Shown here in pieces: positions 24,864 to 35,542 of a stretch of 64,000 bases of DNA. The stretch spans positions 868,001-932,000 of the forward strand of contig NZ_CP023315.3 of the NCBI RefSeq assembly GCF_002310375.3. The letters run 5' to 3'. How positions within the stretch are numbered: position 1 is the stretch's first letter; each line of letters begins with the position of its first letter. The notes below the pieces were generated by a model. The model was not told the DNA's origin. It was given only the letters and a program-made list of their open reading frames with translations, and searched no databases. This DNA is from Caulobacter vibrioides. Its GTDB lineage: Bacteria; Pseudomonadota; Alphaproteobacteria; Caulobacterales; Caulobacteraceae. The position numbers and the translations under genes are program-made.

Positions 24864-25895
24864 TCAACGGCTCTCCACCTCCAGGATGGCCTTGAGGATA
24901 GCTTCGGACCGGCGTTGTCCGTAGCCGCGTCCATACGCGCTGGAGGTTATCGCCACCACCAGGCGCTGGTCCGGGGCGATGTAGATCTTGTTGCCGCCGT
25001 TGCCGGAGGCGAAGCGGATCGGGACCTTGCGGGACCCGATATCGTAGGTCTTGGCGTACCAGAAGTAGCCGTAGGCGTCGGCATAGGGATCGTCAGCCTC
25101 GGGCGGTATCTGGAGGCGAGGCTGCAGCATGGCGTCGACGCCGGCCTCACTGACGATCCGGTGGCCCCTGTAGACGCCCCGCGCTCTGACAAGTTCGCCC
25201 AGCGTCGCGAGATCGCGGGCGGTCAGCCAGAGGTTTCCCTGGCCCTTGGTATGGCCCGCCACATCCGCGTCCCACCGCCAGACGTCGATCCCCAGGGGCT
25301 TGAACAATGTCTCGTCGGCGAAACGGGACATCGGGCGCCCAGCGGCCTTTTCGATCACCAGTCCGGCGACATAGGCCGTCAGGGAGTTGTAGCGGTAGTG
25401 GACGCCGGGCGTATGGGCCCTGGGCACGCCTAGGGTGAAGGCGACAGGATCGGCCGCTTCGTCGAGACGGTCCTCATCGCCAGGGGATGGCGTGTCCGCA
25501 TCGAACGCCGCGAGGCCCGACCGCATGGTGAGAACATCGTCCAGCCTGACGTCGCCGATCGCGCTGGTCGCGGCTTGCGGCCAGTAGGTCTTAACCGGGT
25601 CGGCCAGCGATGAGATCAGGCCGCGATCGACGGCGATGGTCGCCAGCAGGGCCGTGACGCTCTTCCCCGCCGATCTGACATCGTGGAGGGTCTTGTCGGT
25701 CTCGCCGTTGAAGTAGCGCTCGGCGACGACCTGTCCGTCCCGCATGACAACGACCGCCTTGAGATCGGCCTTGTCGTCCTGGTCCCAGCGGGCGAGGACG
25801 GCGGTCAGTTCTGGGTCGGCGACGCTGGCGGCGTCCGACCGATCGCCGCAGCCGAGCAGGCTGAGCGCCATCCCGGCGACCAAGATCAAACGCAT
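24864..25895 (-). CDS. Serine hydrolase (beta-lactamase/class C-like) lipoprotein
   Basis: A 343-residue predicted lipoprotein (lipobox L-L-G-C-G, Cys16). It carries the penicillin-binding-type fold: S-A-G-K-S gives the SxxK catalytic pair, Y-R-Y-N-S gives the YxN/S motif, and a late H-T-K-G or G-N-G-G segment probably supplies the third motif. This family (Pfam Beta-lactamase) includes esterases, D-aminopeptidases and EstB-like enzymes as well as class C enzymes, so beta-lactam resistance should not be assumed. The ATG at 25895 gives a proper signal peptide. Upstream and downstream genes on this strand are spaced about 85-100 bases apart, so it is probably transcribed alone. Confidence 0.85.
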   Translation of the reverse strand: MRLILVAGMALSLLGCGDRSDAASVADPELTAVLARWDQDDKADLKAVVVMRDGQVVAERYFNGETDKTLHDVRSAGKSVTALLATIAVDRGLISSLADPVKTYWPQAATSAIGDVRLDDVLTMRSGLAAFDADTPSPGDEDRLDEAADPVAFTLGVPRAHTPGVHYRYNSLTAYVAGLVIEKAAGRPMSRFADETLFKPLGIDVWRWDADVAGHTKGQGNLWLTARDLATLGELVRARGVYRGHRIVSEAGVDAMLQPRLQIPPEADDPYADAYGYFWYAKTYDIGSRKVPIRFASGNGGNKIYIAPDQRLVVAITSSAYGRGYGQRRSEAILKAILEVESR

Positions 25896-25980
25896 TCTTC
25901 GTCCCTTCGGCTCGCGACAGCCGATCTGCAAGATCGCTGTGGCTGTGACGACGACAGGCTGGGCGCGCTCGCGCGTCCGC

Positions 25981-26751
25981 CTACCACAACAGCGTCTTCA
26001 CCCAGACCGAGCCGTCCGGCGCGGGGGCGGCGTTCTTGATCACCACCTGGCTGTCCTTGGCCAGCCAGAAGGTCGAGGGCTTCCAGTCGGGGCGGTTGTA
26101 GTCGGTGGTCACCACCCAGCAGTCGATCTTGCCGCCGGACGAGCTGGTCAGCACCTCCGAGCCGATCACCTTGAACACATAGGGCGCGGGCGCGCCGCCG
26201 CCGGGGTGGTGGAAGACGATCCTGGCCTCATAGCCCTTGGCCAGCGGCAGGGCCTGGAGCAGCTCCATGTCAGTCTCGAAATTGAAGGTCGGCTCGGGCG
26301 AGGCCACGTCGTAGGCGGCCTGGCTGTTACCCTCCAGGTCCTTGAGGCCGACGATCCGGTCGGGCTTGAAGTCGAAGCCCTCGATCTTGGTCACGCCGTC
26401 CTTGCCGGTGGTGCGGCGCGCATGCGCGAACGGGCGGAACGTGCCCAGTTCGAACCAGCTGTCCAGGGTCTTGACCGTCCCCGGCGTCGCGCCGTCCCAG
26501 TGCTGGACAATATGCAGCCGCTTGACGCCGGCCTTGTCGGGCTCGATGCGGATCTCGCGGGTCCAGACGTCCAGCGGGGTGAGGGTGTCGCCCACCTGCT
26601 TGTAGCGCAGGTAGCGGTGGGTGGCGGGCTTGAGCTTGTCGAACCGGGCCAGCGGCTGGCCGACGGGCACGGGCGTAACCGCCGCCTGGGCCGCGCCGGC
26701 GGCGACGAGCACGAGAACGGCCAGCGCCGCCGCGCGAAACTTGAACGTCAT
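25981..26751 (-). CDS. Exported DUF3108 protein
   Basis: A 256-residue periplasmic protein. The signal peptide is clear (hydrophobic A-A-L-A-V-L-V-L-V-A-A-G, cleaved after A-Q-A). The mature part is rich in beta strands and matches the DUF3108 layout by the repeated strand-turn pattern and the ending W-V-V-T-T-D-Y...F-W-L-A-K-D-S-Q-V-V. Proteins of this kind are thought to form beta-barrel-like or lipocalin-like folds in the envelope; no enzyme site is known. It is flanked by same-strand genes for a serine hydrolase and an acetyltransferase with gaps near 80 bases. Confidence 0.75.
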   Translation of the reverse strand: MTFKFRAAALAVLVLVAAGAAQAAVTPVPVGQPLARFDKLKPATHRYLRYKQVGDTLTPLDVWTREIRIEPDKAGVKRLHIVQHWDGATPGTVKTLDSWFELGTFRPFAHARRTTGKDGVTKIEGFDFKPDRIVGLKDLEGNSQAAYDVASPEPTFNFETDMELLQALPLAKGYEARIVFHHPGGGAPAPYVFKVIGSEVLTSSSGGKIDCWVVTTDYNRPDWKPSTFWLAKDSQVVIKNAAPAPDGSVWVKTLLW

Positions 26752-26829
26752 GGAGAGCCCCAGAGCCTAAGACGCGGCATCTGACCGCGCCGGCCCGTAT
26801 GGAGCTACTTAAGGTTCGGTAATGGGGCC

Positions 26830-27357
26830 CTACAGCCCCTTCTCCATCACCACGAACGCCAGGTCATCGCGCTGCGGCAGGCCAAAGCGCGCGTCGCCAT
26901 AGGGGAAGGGCTGGGTTTCGCCGGTCAGGCGGTAGCCGCGCCGTTCGTACCAGGCGATCAGGGTGTCGCGGACCGAGATCACGGTCATCCGCATGACCTT
27001 GCCGCCGCGGGCGCGGGCATAGGCCTCGCAGGTCTGCAGCATGGCCCTGCCCAGGCCCCCGGCCTGCTTCAGCGGCGAGACGGTGATCATGCCGACGTAC
27101 CAGACATCGTCGGCTTGCGGCTCGATCCAGGCGCAGGCGAACGGCTTGGCGTCGGCCGTGTCGCGGAAGGTCAGCAGGGTCGAGCCCGGCTTGGCGGCGA
27201 GGTCTGCGCGCAAGGACGCCTCATCGGTGCGCTGGCCGCCCAAAAGCTCGCTCTCGCTGGTCCAGCCCTGGGTCGCCGTCTCGCCGCGATAGGCGGTGTT
27301 CACCAGAGCGGCGATATCGGCCAGTTCGTGGTCCTGGTAGAGCGTCAGCAGCGGCAT
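26830..27357 (-). CDS. GNAT-family N-acetyltransferase
   Basis: A 175-residue acetyltransferase using acetyl-CoA. The fold signatures are V-G-M-I-T-V-S-P (strand beta4), the pyrophosphate-binding loop K-Q-A-G-G-L-G-R-A-M-L (motif A), and W-Y-E-R-R-G-Y-R-L-T-G (motif B). The substrate is not evident. The start at 27357 is the first ATG giving the normal GNAT N-terminus (M-P-L-L-T-L-Y-Q-D). It is divergent from the MOSC gene at 27491. Confidence 0.88.
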   Translation of the reverse strand: MPLLTLYQDHELADIAALVNTAYRGETATQGWTSESELLGGQRTDEASLRADLAAKPGSTLLTFRDTADAKPFACAWIEPQADDVWYVGMITVSPLKQAGGLGRAMLQTCEAYARARGGKVMRMTVISVRDTLIAWYERRGYRLTGETQPFPYGDARFGLPQRDDLAFVVMEKGL

Positions 27358-27490
27358 GGGCGGGTTCCGAAAGGGCGAGGGCCGGCAAGTTAGACCGTGC
27401 GCCGGCCGTTCAACAATCGATTCCCCGGTATCGATCCCCGGGGGGAGACCGCGCTTGCCAGACCTTGAGTCGCGGCCGATGGTCCGCCCC

Positions 27491-28246
27491 ATGGAAGCCC
27501 GCATCGTCTCGCTGTACCGCCACCCCGTGAAGGGCTTCACGCCCGAGCGGCTTGATCGCGCCGACCTTGCGGCCGGGGCCTGTTTTCCCTGCGACCGGCT
27601 CTATGCGGTCGAGGACGGGCCCAGCGGGTTTGATCCGGCGGCGCCGGCGCACATCTCGAAGATGAAGTTCACGGTGCTGGCCAAGATCCCGGCCGTGGCC
27701 AGGGCGCGGACCGCCTTTGACGAGACCAGCGGCGTGCTCACCGCCCGCGCCTTGGGCCGCGCCGACTTCGCCGGTGACCTGCGCCAGGCTTCCGGGCGGG
27801 CCGGTTTCGAGGCGTGGCTGGCCGACCTCCTCGGTGACGACGCCCAAGGCCCGCTGAAGGTGATCGAGGGGCCGGGCGCGCACCGGTTCATGGACAGCAA
27901 GTCCGGCTATGTCTCGATCGTCAACCTGGCCAGCGTGCGGGACCTGTCGGCCAAGGTCGGGCGCGATCTGGACCCGTTGCGCTTCCGCGCCAATCTCTAT
28001 GTCGAGGGCTGGCCCGCCTGGGCCGAGAACGACCTGACCGGCCAGACCTTAAGCGTCGGCGCGGCCAAGGCGGTGGTGCTCAAACCCATCGTCCGCTGCG
28101 CCGCCACGCACGTGGATCCGACCAGCGCCGAGCGCGACATCGATCTGGTGAAAGCGCTGTTCGACCACTACGGCCACATGTTCTGCGGCATCTATCTCAA
28201 CGTCACCCAGGGCGGCGCGGTGCGCGAGGGGGATGCGGTGGCGTGA
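27491..28246 (+). CDS. MOSC-domain protein
   Basis: A 251-residue protein with an N-terminal MOSC beta-barrel (R-I-V-S-L-Y-R-H-P-V-K-G-F-T-P-E) and a C-terminal MOSC domain with the conserved R-C-A-A-T region holding the key Cys. The MOSC fold (as in molybdenum cofactor sulfurases and YcbX/mARC) binds molybdenum cofactor or transfers sulfur. This type is nearest to YcbX-like proteins that reduce N-hydroxylated compounds, but has no ferredoxin domain. An in-frame ATG lies 12 bases upstream (27479). It ends next to the convergent parE stop. Confidence 0.85.
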   Translation: MEARIVSLYRHPVKGFTPERLDRADLAAGACFPCDRLYAVEDGPSGFDPAAPAHISKMKFTVLAKIPAVARARTAFDETSGVLTARALGRADFAGDLRQASGRAGFEAWLADLLGDDAQGPLKVIEGPGAHRFMDSKSGYVSIVNLASVRDLSAKVGRDLDPLRFRANLYVEGWPAWAENDLTGQTLSVGAAKAVVLKPIVRCAATHVDPTSAERDIDLVKALFDHYGHMFCGIYLNVTQGGAVREGDAVA

Positions 28247-28537
28247 TCAGCCAAGGTGAGCCCTGGCGTTCATGCTTTGGTGTAGCACGCGGATAATCTC
28301 CACCCGGACGCCGACGCGGTAAAAGACCACGTGCGAGCCGCTGGCGCATCGCCTGTAGCCCGCACGGAGGTTTTCATCCGGCTGTCCCATACCCGGATGT
28401 TCAGCGATCATCTCGATGGTGGCCTGCAGTTCACGGGCGTAGTCGGCGGCTTGTTCAACGCCCCATCGCTGCTCCGAATAGGTCCAGATGTCATCGAGGT
28501 CGGCTTTGGCGCGACGGGATAGCCGATAGGGCTTCAT
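28247..28537 (-). CDS. parE: ParE-family toxin
   Basis: A 96-residue RelE/ParE-superfamily toxin. Family pattern: [17 protein letters not shown] at the start, I-A-E-H-P-G-M-G-Q centrally, and [10 protein letters not shown]...I-I-R-V-L-H-Q-S-M at the end. ParE toxins poison DNA gyrase. The start overlaps the antitoxin stop by four bases (28534-28537), so toxin translation depends on antitoxin translation. Several chromosomal ParDE pairs are known in Caulobacter; this fits one of that set but the number is not assigned. Confidence 0.93.
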   Translation of the reverse strand: MKPYRLSRRAKADLDDIWTYSEQRWGVEQAADYARELQATIEMIAEHPGMGQPDENLRAGYRRCASGSHVVFYRVGVRVEIIRVLHQSMNARAHLG

Positions 28538-28800
28538 TCCTCATGGAACCCCTGTGGAGCGGATGCCCTAGACCTTTCCTCGATAAAGGCGTCGAAGTCG
28601 AAGTCCTCGATAAAGCCGCTCTCCTCGCCTTCGATCAGGGCGGCGCGGAGGGCCGCGAGCTTCGCTTCGTTCTCTTCGAGGAGCCTCAGCCCCGCGCGGA
28701 TGACTTCGCTGGCCGAGCCGTAGCGCCCGTCAGCGACCTGGCTGTCGATGAACGCCTGGAAGTGATCGCCCAGGACGACGGAGGTGTTCTTGCTCGCCAT
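28534..28800 (-). CDS. parD: ParD-family antitoxin
   Basis: An 88-residue ribbon-helix-helix antitoxin. The DNA-binding part is [14 protein letters not shown] and the [17 protein letters not shown] turn typical of ParD. The acidic C-terminal tail ([14 protein letters not shown]) wraps and neutralises ParE. The ATG at 28800 gives the standard ParD start. The inverted repeat at 28812-28826 just upstream is the likely self-repression operator. Confidence 0.93.
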   Translation of the reverse strand: MASKNTSVVLGDHFQAFIDSQVADGRYGSASEVIRAGLRLLEENEAKLAALRAALIEGEESGFIEDFDFDAFIEERSRASAPQGFHEE

Positions 28801-28811
28801 GACGGTGCTTA

Positions 28812-28826
28812 TACCAAAATCTGGTA
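28812..28826. promoter_or_regulatory. Candidate ParD operator
   Basis: TACCA (28812-28816) and TGGTA (28822-28826) form a perfect inverted repeat with a 5-base spacer, 12 bases before the parD start. Ribbon-helix-helix antitoxins bind such repeats to repress their operon. Confidence 0.5.
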
Positions 28827-28874
28827 CCGCATTCAATCTCGCCACCCGCCCGCCGACGCGCTAAATCCCCGCGC

Positions 28875-29744
28875 ATGACCCTGACTCTCGTCAAAGCCTG
28901 GACCGCCGCCAAGGATCGCCTCAAGGACGCCGGCATCGACCAGCCGTCGATCGACGCGCGCCTGATGCTGGAAGTCGCCGCCGGCGTCACCCGAACCGAA
29001 ATCGTCACCGATCCTTATCGCGAGCTGAGCGCCGAGCAGATCGCCACGCTGAACGACTATCTGGAGCGCCGCGCGCGCCGCGAGCCGGTCAGCCACATCA
29101 TCGGCCGCAAGGGCTTCTGGAAGATCCTGCTGCAGGTGAACAAGAACGTCCTGACCCCGCGTCCCGAGACCGAGGTCATTGTCGACGAGGTGCTGAAGGC
29201 CTTCCCGGAAAGCATGGCCTTCTCGATGCTGGACCTCGGCGTCGGCTCGGGCACGATCCTCCTGGCGGTGCTGGCCGAGCGGCCGGCGGCCAAGGGGCTG
29301 GGCGTCGACGCCTCCAGCGAGGCGCTCGCCGTGGCGCGCGAGAACGCCGCCAATCTCGACCTCAACACCCGCGCGGCCCTGCTGCACGGCGACTGGACCA
29401 CGGGCCTTGGCAGCGACAGCTTCGACCTCGTCGTCTCCAACCCGCCCTATATTCCGACCGAGGTGATCGACACGCTGGAGCCCGAGGTTCGCGACCACGA
29501 ACCGCGCCTGGCCCTGGACGGCGGCCCCGACGGCCTTGCCGCCTATCGCGAGCTGGCGCCGGAGATTCTGCGGGTGCTCAAGCCGGGCGGTCTGTTCGCG
29601 GTCGAGATCGGCTACGACCAGTCCCAGGCCGTCGAGGCCCTATTCCGCGAGGCGGGCGCCACCGAGGTTCGCACGGTCAAGGATCTGTCGACGCACGACC
29701 GCGTGGTGCTGGGGGTGAAAAATCCCTTGGAAACCCCCGCGTGA
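28875..29744 (+). CDS. prmC: Release factor glutamine methyltransferase
   Basis: A 289-residue SAM-dependent enzyme that methylates the Gln of the GGQ motif in release factors. It has the N-terminal helical domain, the P-R-P-E-T-E region, the SAM-binding motif L-D-L-G-V-G-S-G-T-I, and the catalytic N-P-P-Y (S-N-P-P-Y-I-P). Its substrate RF1 is encoded by prfA at 15445-16515. In many alphaproteobacteria prmC directly follows prfA. Here it is followed by the DUF4167 gene, which keeps the second half of that order. The promoter shares DNA with parDE on the other strand. Confidence 0.95.
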   Translation: MTLTLVKAWTAAKDRLKDAGIDQPSIDARLMLEVAAGVTRTEIVTDPYRELSAEQIATLNDYLERRARREPVSHIIGRKGFWKILLQVNKNVLTPRPETEVIVDEVLKAFPESMAFSMLDLGVGSGTILLAVLAERPAAKGLGVDASSEALAVARENAANLDLNTRAALLHGDWTTGLGSDSFDLVVSNPPYIPTEVIDTLEPEVRDHEPRLALDGGPDGLAAYRELAPEILRVLKPGGLFAVEIGYDQSQAVEALFREAGATEVRTVKDLSTHDRVVLGVKNPLETPA

Positions 29745-30002
29745 ACCGGTAGACGAGTCTCGTCTCCTTCCAGATCGCCGGGTGACGGGAAAAGCAGTCG
29801 TCGAGCACGCTTCGGTGTCTGACGCTTGCGACGCTCCCCTGGCAGGCGCGCCCGGTCCGCCGGTCGCCGCGCCGAATGAGCAGGATGGGGGCTCTACGGA
29901 AACCAGTGTCTCTGAAACCGACCAGGGTTAGACCCGCTCAGAGACCAGCAAGGCCGGACGCGCCAGCGCAAGACTGACCTCCGGACAGGTTCAGAAGAGA
30001 AC

Positions 30003-31079
30003 ATGAGAGATTTCAAAGGCATGAAGCGCCAACGTGGCCGCAATAATCGCGGCGGCAATGGCGGCAAGCCTCAACAGCACAATGCCAACCGCGCATTCGA
30101 CTCCAACGGCCCCGAGGGCGTGAAGGTGCGCGGCGCGGCGCAGAGCGTGTACGAAAAGTACCAGCAACTGGCCCGTGACGCCTCGTCGTCCGGCGACCGC
30201 GTGCTGGCCGAGAACTATCTGCAGCACGCCGAGCACTATTTCCGCGTCCTGCGCGCCATCCAGCCGAATCGTCCGGTCGCCGACATCGTCGGCAAGGACG
30301 TCTACGCCGCCTACGAGATCGACTTCGAGGCCGAGCCGCCGGAAGAGCCCGAAGTCGTCGAGCAGCCCGCCGAGGGCCAGGCCGAAGGCGGCGAGGGCGG
30401 TGAAAACGGCGAGCCGCGCCGCGACCGCTTCGAGAACCGCGACCGCAACCGCGACCGCGACCGCAACTTCGAGGGCCGCGACCGGGATCGCAACCGCGAC
30501 GACCGTCCGCGCGAGGGCCGTGATCGCTGGCGTGACCGCGATGACCGTCCGCGCGACGACCGTCCTCGGGATGACCGCCCGCGTGATGATCGCCCCCGGG
30601 ATGACCGTCCCCGCGACGAGCGCCCGCGCGAAGATCGCTTCCGCGACCGTGACGACCGTCCCCGTGACGATCGTCCGCGTGAGGAACGCCCGGCCGCCGA
30701 GGGCGACCAGCCGCAGGGCGAAGGCGAATACCGCGAGGGCCGCCGTCGTGACCGCAACCGCAACCGCGATCGCGACCGTGACTGGCAGCCGCGCGGCGAG
30801 CGTGACCCGATGGCCGTGATCGAGCCCGAGGCCTCGCCGCTGACCGCCGAAGCGCCGGCTGGCGAAGGCTCGCCGATGCTGCGCGGCCAGGACGGCGCGG
30901 TCAGCCACGCCCCGGCGTTCCTGGGCCGCAAGACCGAGCGCGCCCCCGAAGCGGTCTCGGCTCCCGAAGCGCCGGCTGCGGAAGGCGAAGAAGTCAAGAA
31001 GCCCCGCCGCCGCCGCGCCCCGCGCAGCTTCGAAGCGGGCGAAGGCGCGCCGGCCGAGGGCGGCTCGGACGAGGGCTGA
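30003..31079 (+). CDS. DUF4167 protein with long Arg-Asp repeat tract
   Basis: A 358-residue, highly charged protein. Residues 1-110 are the DUF4167 domain (M-K-R-Q-R-G-R-N-N-R-G-G; A-Q-S-V-Y-E-K-Y-Q-Q-L-A-R-D-A; N-Y-L-Q-H-A-E-H-Y-F-R-V-L). Residues about 140-260 are a disordered tract of repeats such as D-D-R-P-R, repeated many times. The tail is Ala/Glu/Pro-rich and ends with a basic patch [10 protein letters not shown]. Conserved next to prmC and clpB in alphaproteobacteria; probably RNA-binding given its composition, but function is unproven. The repeat length is likely to vary between strains. Terminator at 31109-31137. Confidence 0.88.
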   Translation: MRDFKGMKRQRGRNNRGGNGGKPQQHNANRAFDSNGPEGVKVRGAAQSVYEKYQQLARDASSSGDRVLAENYLQHAEHYFRVLRAIQPNRPVADIVGKDVYAAYEIDFEAEPPEEPEVVEQPAEGQAEGGEGGENGEPRRDRFENRDRNRDRDRNFEGRDRDRNRDDRPREGRDRWRDRDDRPRDDRPRDDRPRDDRPRDDRPRDERPREDRFRDRDDRPRDDRPREERPAAEGDQPQGEGEYREGRRRDRNRNRDRDRDWQPRGERDPMAVIEPEASPLTAEAPAGEGSPMLRGQDGAVSHAPAFLGRKTERAPEAVSAPEAPAAEGEEVKKPRRRRAPRSFEAGEGAPAEGGSDEG

Positions 31080-31103
31080 TCCTTCGGGACCGGATGCGAA
31101 ATA

Positions 31104-31137
31104 CGAAAGGGAGCCGTGAAAGCGGCTCCCTTTTTCG
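31104..31137 (+). terminator. Rho-independent terminator after the DUF4167 gene
   Basis: GGGAGCCG (31109-31116) and CGGCTCCC (31123-31130) form an 8-base stem with loop TGAAAG, followed by TTTTTCG that also pairs with the upstream CGAAA. It is the clearest intrinsic terminator in the window. Confidence 0.9.
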
Positions 31138-31365
31138 TTTGGGCTGAGCGGGCGCTATGGGCGTCCGCGTATGCGGATGGAAATCCTCGTCCTTCGACGA
31201 GCTCAGGATGAGGATTTTGTGCGAGCTGAGGCCGACAGTCGTCCGCACCCGCTTGATCAGCTTGTCAGACCACGCATGGCGCGCGGCATGGCTCTGCCAG
31301 TTGCGTCCCGCCCCCGCGCCGTCGATAAGGCTTGTGTCGACTTCGAAACACTGTTCGCCGAGCCC

Positions 31366-32121
31366 ATGACCCTGCCGCGCCTGATCCTTCCGCTGCTGAT
31401 GGCCGCCGCCTGCGCCCTGGGCGGCTGCGCCTATAACCCCGACCTGGGCCGCGACCAGCTGTTGATCGTCAATGACAACAACCTGGCGGCGCAGGGCGAG
31501 AAGGCCTGGGCCGAGACGCTGCGCAACAGCTACGTCTCCAAGGAGCCGCGCAAGAACGCCCGCGTTCAGGCGGTGGGGCAACGGGTGATCACCGCCGCGG
31601 GCCTGGCCGGTCGGCCCTGGGACTATGCGGTGTTCCTGGATGAAGCCCCCAACGCCTTCGTGCTGCCCGGCGGTCATGTCGGCGTGACGGTGGGCCTGCT
31701 GACCCTGGTCGAGAACGACGACCAACTGGCCGCCGTCATCGGCCACGAGGCCGGCCACGTGGTGGCCCGCCACGCCGCCGAGCGGGTGTCGCAGGAGACG
31801 ACCTCCAAGGTTCTGCTGGGCATCGCCAAGGCCGCCGCCAGCGGCACCGAGTTCGGCAAGCTCTTGAAGGACCACGGCGAGGACGCCACGCGCTATGGCC
31901 TCTTGCTGCCGTTCTCGCGCAAGCAGGAGCTGGAGGCCGACAAGCTGGGCGTCGACTTCATGCAGCGCGCCGGCTACCGGCCCCGCGAGGCCGTCAAGCT
32001 GTGGCGCAACATGCAGGCGCTGGACGGGGGCAAGTCCGGCGGCGACCTCGGCTCGACCCACCCCTCCGACGCGGTGCGGATCCAGGAACTGGAACGATAT
32101 CTGACCAGCAAGGGCTGGTGA
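31366..32121 (+). CDS. M48-family metalloprotease lipoprotein
   Basis: A 251-residue predicted lipoprotein (lipobox L-G-G-C-A). It is a zinc metalloprotease of the M48 family with H-E-A-G-H (G-H-E-A-G-H-V-V-A-R-H) and a downstream E-L-E-A-D glutamate ligand. E. coli relatives LoiP and BepA act on misfolded outer-membrane proteins in the periplasm. The start at 31366 is the ATG placed before the signal peptide; upstream in-frame sequence looks non-coding. It precedes clpB on the same strand by 98 bases, and both belong to protein quality control. Confidence 0.9.
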   Translation: MTLPRLILPLLMAAACALGGCAYNPDLGRDQLLIVNDNNLAAQGEKAWAETLRNSYVSKEPRKNARVQAVGQRVITAAGLAGRPWDYAVFLDEAPNAFVLPGGHVGVTVGLLTLVENDDQLAAVIGHEAGHVVARHAAERVSQETTSKVLLGIAKAAASGTEFGKLLKDHGEDATRYGLLLPFSRKQELEADKLGVDFMQRAGYRPREAVKLWRNMQALDGGKSGGDLGSTHPSDAVRIQELERYLTSKGW

Positions 32122-32124
32122 GGA

Positions 32125-32152
32125 CTTGTGTGGCGTATCGGCCACACATACA
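32125..32152 (+). promoter_or_regulatory. Possible heat-shock (sigma32) promoter of clpB
   Basis: CTTGTG (32125-32130) and CACATACA (from 32145) are separated by 14 bases, resembling the alphaproteobacterial sigma32 pattern. It is correctly placed in the gap before clpB, whose expression is heat-induced in most bacteria. The -10 match is partial. Confidence 0.4.
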
Positions 32153-32219
32153 TGCCCCCTCGGGGCGCGTTGTGCTTAAGCAAGGCAGCGCGCGCCGATC
32201 CGCCTAGCAAGGGGACATC

Positions 32220-34799
<2,580 letters not shown>

Positions 34800-34810
34800 A
34801 TGAAAATGGG

Positions 34811-34833
34811 TCCCTCTCTCTTTGAGAGAGGGA
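34811..34833. terminator. Hairpin after clpB
   Basis: TCCCTCTCTC (34811-34820) and GAGAGAGGGA (34824-34833) form a perfect 10-base stem with a TTT loop, 11 bases after the clpB stop. There is no T-run after it; it also resembles part of the intergenic repeat family. Confidence 0.55.
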
Positions 34834-34885
34834 GGGGGCCATCGCCATCGGCGATGGGAGGGTGAGTGGTTACACCCTCTCTATT

Positions 34886-34993
34886 CGTGTCATCCCGGCC
34901 GTAGCGCATCGCGCGGAGAGCCGGGACCCAGGGGCCGCCGCACTGCCGCTTGCCCCTGGGTCCCGGGTCGGCTTCGCCGCCCGGGATGACACG
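34886..34993. repeat. Nested perfect inverted repeats (family B)
   Basis: An outer pair (34886-34898 with 34981-34993, 13 bases, CGTGTCATCCCGG and partner) encloses an inner perfect 15-base pair (34921-34935 with 34952-34966). The whole can fold as a cruciform or double-stem RNA. It lies between clpB and the next gene; no gene is inside. Confidence 0.8.
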
Positions 34994-35053
34994 GGTTTTG
35001 CGAGGAATCGCCCGGCCACTTTCCCCCTCGCGCCCTTCGCGCTATCTCCGCTC

Positions 35054-35386
35054 ATGGCCAAGACCACCAAGCTGATCACCGAGTTCGACATCGAGGTCGA
35101 CGCAGACCCCTATGTCTGGCGGCTGCACCGCCTGCCGCAGTGGTCGTATGACCCGTCCGAGCGCCACGGCAAGGTGATCGCCGTGCGGCACAAGGAAGGC
35201 CAGCGCGAGGCGCTGATCGAGTTCCCGCCCGGCCCCAAGCCCAAGTTCAGCGCCCCGCCGCTGAAGCCCTCGCAGATCCCGGTCCGCATCGTCGCCAAGG
35301 CGATTGCGTCCGCCATCGAGGCCGGCTGGGAGCCGTTGTCGCGCGGCAAGCCGGTGGTGATCTATGTGGATGAGGAGGGGGCGTAA
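35054..35386 (+). CDS. Hypothetical protein
   Basis: A 110-residue soluble protein, not recognised. It begins M-A-K-T-T-K-L-I-T-E-F-D-I-E-V-D, has a basic/aromatic patch (Y-V-W-R-L-H-R-L-P-Q-W-S-Y-D), and ends K-P-V-V-I-Y-V-D-E-E-G-A. The strand-rich pattern suggests a compact alpha/beta fold. The codon use matches neighbouring core genes. It is isolated between intergenic repeats, with no obvious partner. Real gene likely; function unknown. Confidence 0.65.
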   Translation: MAKTTKLITEFDIEVDADPYVWRLHRLPQWSYDPSERHGKVIAVRHKEGQREALIEFPPGPKPKFSAPPLKPSQIPVRIVAKAIASAIEAGWEPLSRGKPVVIYVDEEGA

Positions 35387-35389
35387 GGG

Positions 35390-35533
35390 GGGACCGCGTA
35401 AGCGCCCCCTCCGTCTCGCTGCGTATCCGCAGCGATCCACCTCCCCCGTTTCACGGGTGAGGAGAAGAAGGCTTCTTCCTGCCCCGCTTGCGGGGGAGGT
35501 GGCGCGCGGCGCAGCCGCGTGACGGAGGGGGCG
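35390..35533. repeat. Intergenic palindromic repeat, family A (copy 2)
   Basis: Shares 34 identical bases (35433-35466) with copy 1 at 18952-18985. The ends GCGCCCCCTCCGTC and GACGGAGGGGGCGC are inverted repeats, making the whole unit a large palindrome with smaller stems inside. It lies between convergent genes. Confidence 0.75.
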
Positions 35534-35542
35534 CTCTCGCCC

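Noticed and set aside
24864..25895. Calling this lipoprotein a resistance beta-lactamase
   Set aside because: The SxxK and YxN motifs are shared with esterases and peptidases; the lipoprotein anchor and divergent third motif do not support a specific resistance role, unlike the enzyme at 36050.
30540..30700. Tandem DNA repeats in the DUF4167 gene considered as a CRISPR-like array
   Set aside because: The repeats are short, in frame, and encode D-D-R-P-R units; there are no unique spacers of constant length and no cas genes.
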